From: Sphingomonas canadensis
GTDB lineage: Bacteria > Pseudomonadota > Alphaproteobacteria > Sphingomonadales > Sphingomonadaceae
Assembly (NCBI RefSeq): GCF_026013525.1
Contig: NZ_JAPDRA010000006.1
Coordinates: forward strand, 1-64,000
Direction of reading: 5' to 3'
DNA length: 64,000 nucleotides
In this document: piece after piece, positions 19,261 through 27,008 of the stretch
Position numbering within the stretch: the first letter of the stretch is position 1
Layout: each line of letters starts with the position of its first letter
Notes under the pieces: model-generated
What the model saw: the letters and a program-made list of their open reading frames with translations, nothing else
Database searches by the model: none
Told to the model about the DNA's origin: nothing
Translations under genes and position numbers: made by a program

Positions 19261-20169
19261 ATGCGGTTCGTGACCTATCGGATGCGGCAGGATGCCGCGC
19301 GCCTGGGCGTGGTGACCCAGGGACTGGTGATCGACGTGGCCCGGCTGGGCGCGGCCTCCGGCCTCGCGCTGCCGGCGTCGATGCTGGAGTTCATCGATCT
19401 CGGCCCTGCCGCGGTGCGCGCGGTGAAGGCCGCGCTGGAAGCGGCCGGCGATGCCGTGCTGGTCGCCGCCGGCGTGCCGGAGGGCAATGTCACGCTGCTC
19501 GCGCCGATCCCCCGCCCGCGCAAGAACATCTTCGGCATCGGCCTCAACTATACGGAGCATGTCGCCGAATCCGCCCGCGCGCTCGATACCTCGGACCAGC
19601 TTCCCAAGGAGCCGGTGATCTTCTCCAAGCCGCCGACCGCGGTGAGCGCGTGGAACGATCCGATCCGCCACGACGCCGCCGTCACCCAGCAGCTCGACTG
19701 GGAATGCGAGCTGGCCGTGGTGATCGGCAGCACCGCCCGCCGCGTGGCGGAGGCGGACGCGCTCGCCCATGTCTTCGGATACACCGTGATCAACGATGTC
19801 AGCGCGCGCGATTGCCGCCGCGCGGGCCAGTGGATCGTGTCGAAGGGGCAGGACGGCTTCGCGCCGATGGGGCCGTGCATCGTCACCGCCGACGAGATCG
19901 GCGATCCGCACAATCTGAACCTCACCACCCACGTCAACGGCGTGGAGAAGCAGAACGGCAACACCGGCTTCATGCTGTTCAACGTGCCCCAGCTCATCGC
20001 CGACATCTCGCGCGTGATGACGCTGGAGCCGGGCGACATCATCGCCACGGGCACGCCCGCGGGCGTGGGCGCCGGCCGCACGCCGCAGGAGTTCCTGTGG
20101 CCCGGCGATATCGTCGAATGCACCATCCAGGGCATCGGCACGCTGCGCAACCCGATCGTGAAGGCGTGA
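19261..20169 (+). CDS. Fumarylacetoacetate hydrolase family protein (acylpyruvate hydrolase)
   Basis: This 302-residue member of the FAH fold has the metal-binding residues in DWECELAVVIG and the conserved NDVSARD, with the ISRVMTLEPGDIIATGTPAGVG signature. Enzymes of this size hydrolyse acylpyruvates such as fumarylpyruvate or maleylpyruvate to a dicarboxylate plus pyruvate. It follows the bicupin gene by 25 bases and precedes a maleate isomerase, so direct maleylpyruvate hydrolysis is the best inference; no maleylpyruvate isomerase is present. Confidence 0.9.
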   Translation: MRFVTYRMRQDAARLGVVTQGLVIDVARLGAASGLALPASMLEFIDLGPAAVRAVKAALEAAGDAVLVAAGVPEGNVTLLAPIPRPRKNIFGIGLNYTEHVAESARALDTSDQLPKEPVIFSKPPTAVSAWNDPIRHDAAVTQQLDWECELAVVIGSTARRVAEADALAHVFGYTVINDVSARDCRRAGQWIVSKGQDGFAPMGPCIVTADEIGDPHNLNLTTHVNGVEKQNGNTGFMLFNVPQLIADISRVMTLEPGDIIATGTPAGVGAGRTPQEFLWPGDIVECTIQGIGTLRNPIVKA

Positions 20170-20174
20170 GCGCG

Positions 20175-20933
20175 ATGGCCGCCCCCCGCCCCATCCGCGT
20201 CGGCCAGATCGTGCCCAGCTCCAACGTGACGATGGAGACCGAGATCCCGGCGCTGCTCCGCGCGCGGGAGGCGATCGCGCCCGAACGCTTCACCTTCCAC
20301 TCCTCGCGCATGCGGATGAAGAAGGTGACCAGGGAAGAGCTGAGCGCGATGGACGCGGATTCGGACCGCTGCGCGCTCGAACTGTCCGATGCCGCGGTCG
20401 ATGTGCTCGGCTATGCCTGCCTCGTCGCGATCATGAGCATGGGCCATGGCTATCACCGCCAGTCCGAGGCGCGGCTGCATTCGCGCACGGTGGAGAACGG
20501 CCGCCCGGCCCCGGTGGTCACCAGCGCGGGCGCGCTGATCGACGGGCTCCAGGCGCTCGGCGCCGCGCGCGTGGCGGTGGTCGCGCCCTATATGAAGCCG
20601 CTGACCCAGCTCGTCGTCTCCTATATCGAGAATGAGGGGATCGCCGTAAGCGACTGGCTTGCGCTGGAAATCCCGGACAATCTGGAGGTCGCGGCGCAGG
20701 ATCCGGCGAACCTGCTCGAACATTACAAGCGGCTGGACCTGACGGGCATCGACGCGCTGGTGCTCTCCGCCTGCGTCCAGATGCCTTCGCTCCCCGCGGT
20801 GCAGAAGGTGGAGGACGCGATCGGCCTGCCGGTCGTCTCGGCCGCGATCTGCACGACGCACCAGATGCTCAAGCGGCTGGGGCTGGACACCCGCGTCCCC
20901 GGCGCCGGCGCGCTGCTCTCGGGACGCTATTGA
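20175..20933 (+). CDS. Maleate cis-trans isomerase (Asp/Glu racemase superfamily)
   Basis: This 252-residue enzyme converts maleate to fumarate without cofactor. The two catalytic cysteines are Cys82 in GYACLVAIMSMGHG and Cys200 in VLSACVQMPSL; the N-terminal RVGQIVPSSNVTMETE is the substrate-binding opening of this family. The ATG at 20175 lies six bases after the hydrolase stop. It ends the operon and delivers fumarate to the TCA cycle, which supports a maleylpyruvate-hydrolase route for the genes before it. Confidence 0.92.
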   Translation: MAAPRPIRVGQIVPSSNVTMETEIPALLRAREAIAPERFTFHSSRMRMKKVTREELSAMDADSDRCALELSDAAVDVLGYACLVAIMSMGHGYHRQSEARLHSRTVENGRPAPVVTSAGALIDGLQALGAARVAVVAPYMKPLTQLVVSYIENEGIAVSDWLALEIPDNLEVAAQDPANLLEHYKRLDLTGIDALVLSACVQMPSLPAVQKVEDAIGLPVVSAAICTTHQMLKRLGLDTRVPGAGALLSGRY

Positions 20934-21291
20934 GCGTCCCGGGGCCGGCCCCGCGCACAACCCGCTGCGCGCGCCGATCCCCAACCTCAGTTTATGTTTC
21001 ACGCGAAGGCGCGAAGGGCACGGAAATGCATCGCCCGCTTCCGCCGAAGGCGTCCATTTCACAGCCCGCGCGCGGCAGCGCTGAAGATGGAGAGCCCCAG
21101 TCGCGGCAAATCCCTCTCCGTGCGCTCTGCGCCTCTGCGCGAAGCAAAGAACTTCTTCGCGTCTTCGCGCCTTCGCGTGATTCAAGATAGCGGAAGGCCA
21201 GCGCCGCCGCCGGGGCACCGGCGTCCCGGTGCTACAGAAAGAGCACCAATAATCTGACGAAGTACGCGGCTCCGACTTGCGGCGCGACGCC
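20934..21291. other. Non-coding interval containing a long inverted-repeat element
   Basis: I see no gene or promoter here. The stretch separates the convergent ends of the maleate isomerase and M17 aminopeptidase genes and is largely occupied by the 182-bp dyad described separately. About 65 bases of GC-rich sequence precede the dyad and about 110 follow it. Confidence 0.6.
20999..21180. repeat. 182-bp inverted-repeat element (REP/MITE-like)
   Basis: The left end TCACGCGAAGGCGCGAAG (20999-21016) is the exact reverse complement of the right end (21163-21180). Inside, GCACGGA (21018-21024) pairs with TCCGTGC (21117-21123), so the arms continue imperfectly inward. The region between convergent genes and the lack of an open frame fit a dispersed palindromic intergenic repeat. 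It may also act as a transcription barrier between the two operons. Whether it recurs in the genome cannot be seen from this window. Confidence 0.7.
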
Positions 21292-22767
21292 CTACCCCCG
21301 CGCCATCTCCGCCACGAAGCGGGTCAGCAGCCGCACGCCGAAGCCGGTGCCGCTTTCCGCCTGGGTCACGTCGCGCGGGCGGCGCTGCCAGACGGTGGCG
21401 GCCATGTCGATGTGCGCCCAGGGCCGCCCGTCGACGAACTGGCGCAGGAAGATCGCGGCGTTGAGCGCGTCGCCCTTGCGCTCGGCGGCGTTGCGCAGGT
21501 CCGCCACGGGGCTGCGCATCACCTCCAGATAATCCTCCGCGACCGGCATCTGCCACAGCCGCTCGCCCTCGGCGTCGCCCGCGGCGCGCAGTCCCTCCGC
21601 CAGCGCCGCGTCGGTCGCGAACAGCCCGGCATAGCCGTCGCCCAGCGCGTTGATGATCGCCCCGGTCAGCGTCGCCGCGTCGATCACCAGCGCGGGATCG
21701 TGCGCCGCGATGCAGTGCGCCAGCGCGTCCGCCAGGATCAGCCGCCCCTCGGCATCGGTGTTGGTCACCTCGATCGTCAGCCCGGCGAGCGAGCGGATCA
21801 CGTCGCCGGGGCGATAGGCACATCCGTCGGGCATGTTCTCGGCGATGGGCAGCACCGCGACGGCGTTCACCGGCAGCCGCTGGCGCGCGATCGCCAGCAT
21901 CGTGCCCGCCATGGTGGCCGCGCCGCCCATGTCCCATTTGACCTCGTGCATGCCGTCGGCGTTCTTGATGGAGATGCCCCCGGTGTCGAAGGTCATGCCC
22001 TTGCCCACCAGCGCCAGCGGCCGCGCACCCGCCGCGCCGCCCTGCCAGCGCAGCTCGACCAGATAGCTGCCGTGCGGGCTGCCGCGGCCCACCGCCAGCA
22101 GCGCCTCCGCCCCCATCGCCTCCAGCGCCGCGCCGTCATGCACCGTCACCGCCAGCCCCGCGCTCTCCAGCGCGCGCAGCCGGTCGACGAAGGCGGGCGG
22201 GGTCAGCACGTTGGGCGGCTCGTTGACCAGGTCGCGCGCCAGCTCGACGCCCTCCGCCACGCTCTCCAGCGCGGCCCAGGCGCTCGCCGCCGCCGCCGGA
22301 TCGCGCGACCACAGCGTCAGCGCGGTGCAGGGCGTCGCCTCGCCCTCGCGCGGCGCGCGGTATCGCAGGAAGCGATAGGCCGCCAGCCGCGCGCCGAACG
22401 CCAGCCGCGCCGATTCCGCCGGGGCCAGTCCGCTCGCGTCCACCACCAGATGCGCCGCGATCCCCGGCGGCATGCCGCGGATCAGCCGCGCGCCCGCCAG
22501 CTCGGCACCGCGCGGATCGCCGCTCCCCGGCTCCGGCCCGCGCAGCACCAGCAGCGGATGCGCACCCCCGCCCGCGGCATGCACGCGATCCTTGCCGACA
22601 ATCGCCTCGAAGCGCGCCGCCAGATAGCCGGGCAGCTCCGCCCCCGCCGCGCGCGCGGCACCCTCGCCGCCCAGCACGCTGCCGTCGGGGGCGCAGAGCA
22701 GCGCCAGCGCCTGCCCCTCGCCCAGCGGCCCGGGCGCGGCGAACGCCACCGCCAGCGGCGGCCGCAC
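21292..22767 (-). CDS. M17 leucyl aminopeptidase family metallopeptidase
   Basis: This 491-residue cytosolic aminopeptidase removes N-terminal residues from peptides. The M17 signature NTDAEGRL is at 336-343 and the catalytic lysine/metal block VGKGMTFDTGGISIK precedes it; the N-terminal macro-like domain is present though divergent. The start is a GTG at 22767 with a GGGGGAA site; the true open frame extends far upstream over the acyl-CoA dehydrogenase gene and is not all coding. It is the last gene of the beta-oxidation operon, an unusual companion that suggests the operon handles an acyl-peptide. Confidence 0.92.
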   Translation of the reverse strand: MRPPLAVAFAAPGPLGEGQALALLCAPDGSVLGGEGAARAAGAELPGYLAARFEAIVGKDRVHAAGGGAHPLLVLRGPEPGSGDPRGAELAGARLIRGMPPGIAAHLVVDASGLAPAESARLAFGARLAAYRFLRYRAPREGEATPCTALTLWSRDPAAAASAWAALESVAEGVELARDLVNEPPNVLTPPAFVDRLRALESAGLAVTVHDGAALEAMGAEALLAVGRGSPHGSYLVELRWQGGAAGARPLALVGKGMTFDTGGISIKNADGMHEVKWDMGGAATMAGTMLAIARQRLPVNAVAVLPIAENMPDGCAYRPGDVIRSLAGLTIEVTNTDAEGRLILADALAHCIAAHDPALVIDAATLTGAIINALGDGYAGLFATDAALAEGLRAAGDAEGERLWQMPVAEDYLEVMRSPVADLRNAAERKGDALNAAIFLRQFVDGRPWAHIDMAATVWQRRPRDVTQAESGTGFGVRLLTRFVAEMARG

Positions 22768-22781
22768 GTCGTTCCCCCCGC

Positions 22782-23918
22782 TCACAGCGTGCGCGAGATG
22801 ATGAGCTTCATCACCTCGTCCGATCCGCCATAGATCCGCTGCACGCGCGCATCGGCGTACATCCGCGAGATCGGATATTCGTCCATATAGCCATAGCCCC
22901 CGAAGATCTGCAGGCAATCGTCCACCACCCGGCACTGAAGATTGGTGGCGAACAGCTTCATCTCGGCCGCGTCCACGGCGTTCAGCCCGCCCGCAACATG
23001 CAGCGCCACCCCGCCGTCGACGAACGCCCGCGCCGCGCGCACCGCCGCGCGCAGCTCCGCCAGCTTGAAGCTGTGGATCTGGTAGGCGATCAGCGGCTTG
23101 CCGAAGATCACGCGCTCCTTGGCATAGGCGATGGTCATCTCCAGCGCGGTCTCCGCCGCCGCCACCGCGCCCACCGCCAGCGAGAGCCGCTCGGTCGGCA
23201 GCTCCTCCATCATGATGCGGAAGCCCGCGCCCTCGGCCCCCAGCAGCGCGTCTTCGGGCACGAACATGTCGTCGAAGAACAGCTCGGAGGTGTCCTGCTC
23301 GTGCATCCCCAGCTTGCGCAGCCGCCGCCCGCGCGCAAAGCCCGGCGTCGCGGCGTCGATCAGGAACAGCGATATCCCCGCCGCCCCCGCGCCCGGATCG
23401 GTCTTGGCCGCCAGCACCACCAGATCGGCCAGCCCGCCGTTGGAGATGAAGGTCTTCTGCCCGCTGATCCGGTATCCGCCGTCCACGCGCCGCGCGGCGG
23501 TGGCCATCGCCTGCAGGTCGCTGCCCGCCCCCGGCTCCGACATGGCGATCGCGCCCACCGCCTCGCCGGTCACCAGCCGGGGCAGCCAGGCCGCCTGCTG
23601 CGCCGGCGTGCCCCATTTGGCGATATATCCGGGCAGGATGTCCGAATGGACGCACAGCACCGCCGGCGACATGCCGGTGCGGGCCAGCTCCTCGATCACG
23701 GCGGCGTTGAAGCGGAAGTCCGCCTCCGCGCCGCCGAAGGCGGCGGGCACCCCGGGACAGAGGATGCCCGCCGCCCCCGCCTGGGTGAAGAACGCACGCG
23801 GCATTGCCGAGCGTTCCCGCCATTCGCCGAAAGCGGGAACGACGGTGTCGCGGAGGAAACGCGCGACCCCGTCCCGGAATACCGGCAGCAGCGCATCGGT
23901 CTCCACCCCGGCGGGCAT
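22782..23918 (-). CDS. Acyl-CoA dehydrogenase
   Basis: This 378-residue FAD enzyme introduces the alpha-beta double bond into an acyl-CoA. The FAD/substrate block AIAMSEPGAGSD, the QKTFISNGG segment and the catalytic glutamate in the C-terminal YGGSDEVMKLIISR are all present. The start overlaps the stop of the MaoC gene (ATGA). It would supply the enoyl-CoA for the hydratase and thiolase genes of the same operon. Chain length and branching preference are not evident. Confidence 0.95.
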   Translation of the reverse strand: MPAGVETDALLPVFRDGVARFLRDTVVPAFGEWRERSAMPRAFFTQAGAAGILCPGVPAAFGGAEADFRFNAAVIEELARTGMSPAVLCVHSDILPGYIAKWGTPAQQAAWLPRLVTGEAVGAIAMSEPGAGSDLQAMATAARRVDGGYRISGQKTFISNGGLADLVVLAAKTDPGAGAAGISLFLIDAATPGFARGRRLRKLGMHEQDTSELFFDDMFVPEDALLGAEGAGFRIMMEELPTERLSLAVGAVAAAETALEMTIAYAKERVIFGKPLIAYQIHSFKLAELRAAVRAARAFVDGGVALHVAGGLNAVDAAEMKLFATNLQCRVVDDCLQIFGGYGYMDEYPISRMYADARVQRIYGGSDEVMKLIISRTL

Positions 23919-24358
23919 CAGGCGGTCCCTGCCGCGTCGCCGCTCAGGAACAGGACCGCCTGACCCGCTGCCAGCACCTCGCCCGGCGCGCGCTCCGCCG
24001 CGAGCGCGACCGTGATCGCGGTGCCGCCTTCGCGCGCCTCCACCGTCTCGATCCGCCCCGTGCAGCGCACCGCGTCGCCGGGACGCGACATCGCCACGAA
24101 GCGCGTCGAGAAATGGTCGAGCCGCGCCCCCGGCACCAGCGCGGTCACATAGCGTCCCATCAGCGCCATGGTGAGCATGCCGTGGCCGATGACATCGTCC
24201 ATCCCCGCCTTCTCCCTGGCGAAATCGATGTCGACGTGCAGCGGGTTATGGTCGCCCGAACCGCCGGCATAGAGCGCCAGCGTGGTGCGGGTGATCGGCG
24301 CCGCCTGCCATGCGGCGAATTCGGCGCCGGGTTCGATTTTGGTCGGGTTCGCGGTCAT
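23918..24358 (-). CDS. MaoC-like hot-dog dehydratase
   Basis: This 146-residue hot-dog protein has the hydratase-2 motif: Asp and His in YAGGSGDHNPLHVD and the downstream GMDDVIGHGMLTMA. These enzymes hydrate 2-enoyl-CoA to (3R)-hydroxyacyl-CoA. Its start overlaps the preceding FAS1-type half gene by four bases; such two-gene pairs form heterodimeric hydratases, as in steroid side-chain degradation. The pairing is inferred from order and coupling. Confidence 0.9.
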   Translation of the reverse strand: MTANPTKIEPGAEFAAWQAAPITRTTLALYAGGSGDHNPLHVDIDFAREKAGMDDVIGHGMLTMALMGRYVTALVPGARLDHFSTRFVAMSRPGDAVRCTGRIETVEAREGGTAITVALAAERAPGEVLAAGQAVLFLSGDAAGTA

Positions 24359-24813
24359 GCGCGCGGCTCCGGATTGCGCACGACGATCGATTGGCGCGCG
24401 GAACAGAAAAGCGCGCCCGTCGCCTCGTCGCGGAACTGGGTTTCGATGACGATGAATTCCAGCGCGCCGCCCTTGCGGTCGAAGATGTCGGTGATGCGCC
24501 GCTCCACGCGCACGCGATCGCCGGCACAGATCGGCGCGGCATAATCGAACGCCTGTTCGCCATGCAGCACGCGGCCCAGGTCCACACCCAGCGGCGCCAG
24601 CATGTCGAACGGATCGGCCGGGTTCATGCCGATGCAGAAGGGGAAGCTGGGCGCGCAGGGGATGTCGCGATATCCCGCCGCGCGCGCCGCCGCGCTGTCC
24701 AGATACTCGGGCCGCGTCTCGCCCACCGCCTTGGCGAACAGCCTTAGCTGGAACGCCTCCACCGGATAGACATAGGCGGGCAGCGCCAGCCCGATGTGCG
24801 CGCGGTCGATCAT
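24355..24813 (-). CDS. MaoC/FAS1-type dehydratase N-terminal-domain protein
   Basis: This 152-residue hot-dog protein matches the N-terminal half of double hot-dog hydratases (PF13452 type): the LPAYVYPVEAFQLRLFAKAVGET opening and APSFPFCIGM block are typical, and it lacks the catalytic D-x4-H. It probably forms the non-catalytic, acyl-accommodating half of a heterodimer with the following MaoC protein. It overlaps both neighbours by four bases, so production is tightly coupled. Confidence 0.85.
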   Translation of the reverse strand: MIDRAHIGLALPAYVYPVEAFQLRLFAKAVGETRPEYLDSAAARAAGYRDIPCAPSFPFCIGMNPADPFDMLAPLGVDLGRVLHGEQAFDYAAPICAGDRVRVERRITDIFDRKGGALEFIVIETQFRDEATGALFCSARQSIVVRNPEPRA

Positions 24814-25994
24814 GCCGCCGCCCTTTCATAGACGGTGACGACGCATGCGCCGCCCAGCCCCAGATTGTGCTGGAGCGCATGCCGCGCCCCTTCCACCTGG
24901 CGCGCGCCCGAATTGCCGCGAAGCTGCTGGACCAGCTCATAGCATTGCGCCAGCCCGGTCGCGCCCAGCGGATGCCCCTTGGACATCAGCCCGCCCGATG
25001 GATTGACGACGTACCGGCCGCCATAGCTGTTGTCGCCGTCCTCGATCATCCGCTCGGCGCCGCCGCGCTCGGCCAGCCCCAGGCTTTCGTAGGTGACCAG
25101 CTCGTTGGCGGTGAAACAGTCGTGCAGCTCCACCACCTGCATGTCGCGCGGCCCCACGCCCGCCTCGGCATAGGCGCGGTCGGCCGCGGCCTTGGCCATC
25201 GACCAGCCGATCAGCTCCATCGGATCGCCGGCGAAGGTCTCCGCCCCGTCGGTGGTCATCGCCTGGCCGGCGATGCGCACCGCGCCGCCGCCGATGCCGT
25301 GGCGCCGCGCGAAATCGGCGGAGACCAGCACCGCCGCCGCCGCGCCGCACGATGGCGGGCAGCACATCAGCCGCGTCAGCGGATCGAACATCGCCGGGCT
25401 GGCCAGCACCTCCTCCACGGTCAGCGGATTGCGGAAGATCGCCTTGTCGTTGCGCTCGGCATGGCGGCGCGATTTCACCGCGATCTTGGCGAAGGCCGCC
25501 TGCCCGGCGCCATAGCGCTCCTGATAGGCGCGGCCCGCCCCGCCGAAGAGCTGCACCGCCATCGGCGCCCCGGTCTCGCCCCAGCGCGCGTTCGATTGGG
25601 CGACGAAATTGCCCAGCGGCTGCGGCCGGTCGGTGTAATTCTCGCTCAGCGCGCCCGGCGTCATCTGCTCGAAACCCACCGCCAGCACGCAATCGGCCGC
25701 GCCCGACGCCACGATCTGGCGGGCCAGGAACAGCGCGGTCGATCCCGACGCGCAGTTGTTGTTGACGTTGACGATCGGCACGCCGGAAAGCCCGACGTCA
25801 TACAGCACGCGCTGCCCGCTGGCGCTGTCGCCATAGACATAGCTGGCGATCGCCTGCTGCACCTCGCCATAGCCGATGCCGGCGTCCGCCAGCGCCTCGC
25901 GCACCGCGGCGGCGCCCATCTCGGTATAGGCGGGCGAAACCTTGGGCGGAACGAACGGCGTCATGCCGACGCCGGCAACCAGAACCTCGCGCAT
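24810..25994 (-). CDS. Thiolase, SCPx / lipid-transfer-protein type
   Basis: This 394-residue thiolase-fold enzyme has the acyl-accepting Cys81 in NNNCASGSTAL, an HDCFTANEL block and the C-terminal GHPLGATGLAQ with active-site histidine. The pattern matches the SCP2-thiolase/lipid-transfer group, which favours 2-methyl-branched or bulky side-chain 3-oxoacyl-CoAs, rather than FadA. Some relatives act as retro-aldolases with a DUF35 partner, which I do not see here. It lies ten bases downstream of the SDR gene. Confidence 0.9.
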   Translation of the reverse strand: MREVLVAGVGMTPFVPPKVSPAYTEMGAAAVREALADAGIGYGEVQQAIASYVYGDSASGQRVLYDVGLSGVPIVNVNNNCASGSTALFLARQIVASGAADCVLAVGFEQMTPGALSENYTDRPQPLGNFVAQSNARWGETGAPMAVQLFGGAGRAYQERYGAGQAAFAKIAVKSRRHAERNDKAIFRNPLTVEEVLASPAMFDPLTRLMCCPPSCGAAAAVLVSADFARRHGIGGGAVRIAGQAMTTDGAETFAGDPMELIGWSMAKAAADRAYAEAGVGPRDMQVVELHDCFTANELVTYESLGLAERGGAERMIEDGDNSYGGRYVVNPSGGLMSKGHPLGATGLAQCYELVQQLRGNSGARQVEGARHALQHNLGLGGACVVTVYERAAA

Positions 25995-26004
25995 CAGATC
26001 CTCC

Positions 26005-26925
26005 TCACTGCGGGGAAAGCGTCAGGTCGACGCCGGCCTGGCGCCCCACCTCGGCCAGCGATTCCACCACCGATTTCGGGTGGATGGCGCCGGTGAAATC
26101 CTCGATCCGGTCCCATGCGGCGGCCAGCGCCTCGGGCGTCACGCCGTCCTCGGGCGGGGACGACCAGCCGATGCTGCGTTCCCAGCGGACGCGCGCATAC
26201 CATCCCGCCCCGGCCTCATAGAGCGCGCCGTTCGCCGGGCAGCTCTCATGCGCCAGGCACAGCACCAGCGGAGTGATCAGCTCGGGCTTCAGCCCTTCCA
26301 GCAGCTTGGCCGGCATCACCGTCTCGGTCAGCCGCGATGCGGCCACCGGGGCAATGCTGTTGACGCGGATGCCCTTGGCCCCGCCCTCCACCGCCAGCGT
26401 GTTCGCCAGCCCCAGCATGCCCAGCTTGGCCGCCGAATAATTGGCCTGGCCGAAATTGCCGTAGATGCCCGCCGCGGAGACGGTCATCACGATGCGGCCA
26501 TATCCTTGCGCGCGCATGTGCGGCCATGCCGCGCGCGTCACCGCATGGGTACCGTTCAGATGGACGTCGAGCACCAGCCGCCACTGTTCGCCGGTCAGGT
26601 TGTGATAGGCCACGTCGCGCAGGATGCCGGCATTGTTGATCACGATGTCGACGCGGCCGAAGCTGTCGATCGCGTTTTCGATGATGCGCGCACCATCGAG
26701 CACCGAATGGGTATCGCCGATCGCCTCGCCCCCGGCCGCGCGGATCTCGTCCGCCACGCGCTGCGCCACCGATGTGTCGCTGCCCGCGCCGTCGGCCGTG
26801 CCGCCCAGGTCGTTGACCACCACCCGAGCCCCGCGCGCGGCGAGCGCCAGCGCATGGCTGCGCCCCAGCCCCTGCCCGCCCCCGGTAACCACCGCCACCT
26901 TGCCGGCAAAGTCGAGCCCGTCCAT
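26005..26925 (-). CDS. Short-chain dehydrogenase, MFE-2/17-beta-HSD4-like 3-hydroxyacyl-CoA dehydrogenase
   Basis: This 306-residue NAD(P)-dependent SDR has the cofactor motif TGGGQGLGRSHALALA, NNAGILRD and the catalytic Tyr163-x3-Lys167 pair, with Ser in VSAAGIYGN. The extended C-terminus and VVNDLGG after strand 2 match the dehydrogenase domain of peroxisomal MFE-2, which oxidises (3R)-hydroxyacyl-CoA and pairs with MaoC hydratases and SCPx thiolases. It is the first gene of the operon, directly behind a regulatory palindrome. The ATG at 26925 is used; a TTG one codon upstream is possible. Confidence 0.9.
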   Translation of the reverse strand: MDGLDFAGKVAVVTGGGQGLGRSHALALAARGARVVVNDLGGTADGAGSDTSVAQRVADEIRAAGGEAIGDTHSVLDGARIIENAIDSFGRVDIVINNAGILRDVAYHNLTGEQWRLVLDVHLNGTHAVTRAAWPHMRAQGYGRIVMTVSAAGIYGNFGQANYSAAKLGMLGLANTLAVEGGAKGIRVNSIAPVAASRLTETVMPAKLLEGLKPELITPLVLCLAHESCPANGALYEAGAGWYARVRWERSIGWSSPPEDGVTPEALAAAWDRIEDFTGAIHPKSVVESLAEVGRQAGVDLTLSPQ

Positions 26926-26950
26926 CAACCTCTCCCCGATATTGAATATA

Positions 26951-26967
26951 TATTCCGTAACGGAATA
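26951..26967. promoter_or_regulatory. Operator site 1 of the shared motif TATTC-N7-GAATA
   Basis: TATTC-cgtaacg-GAATA, a perfect palindrome extended to eight-base arms (ATATTCCG/CGGAATAT, 26950-26968). It lies 26-42 bases upstream of the SDR start, in the promoter region of the beta-oxidation operon. The same motif with the same seven-base spacer occurs in front of four other units of the island. Confidence 0.75.
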
Positions 26968-27008
26968 TTCAATTCCGAGTCAAGGGGCTCCGGAAATATC
27001 CGTCCCGC

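Noticed and set aside
20934-21291. A small gene in the intergenic stretch
   Set aside because: Short frames present here overlap the inverted repeats, have no ribosome site and no recognisable protein.
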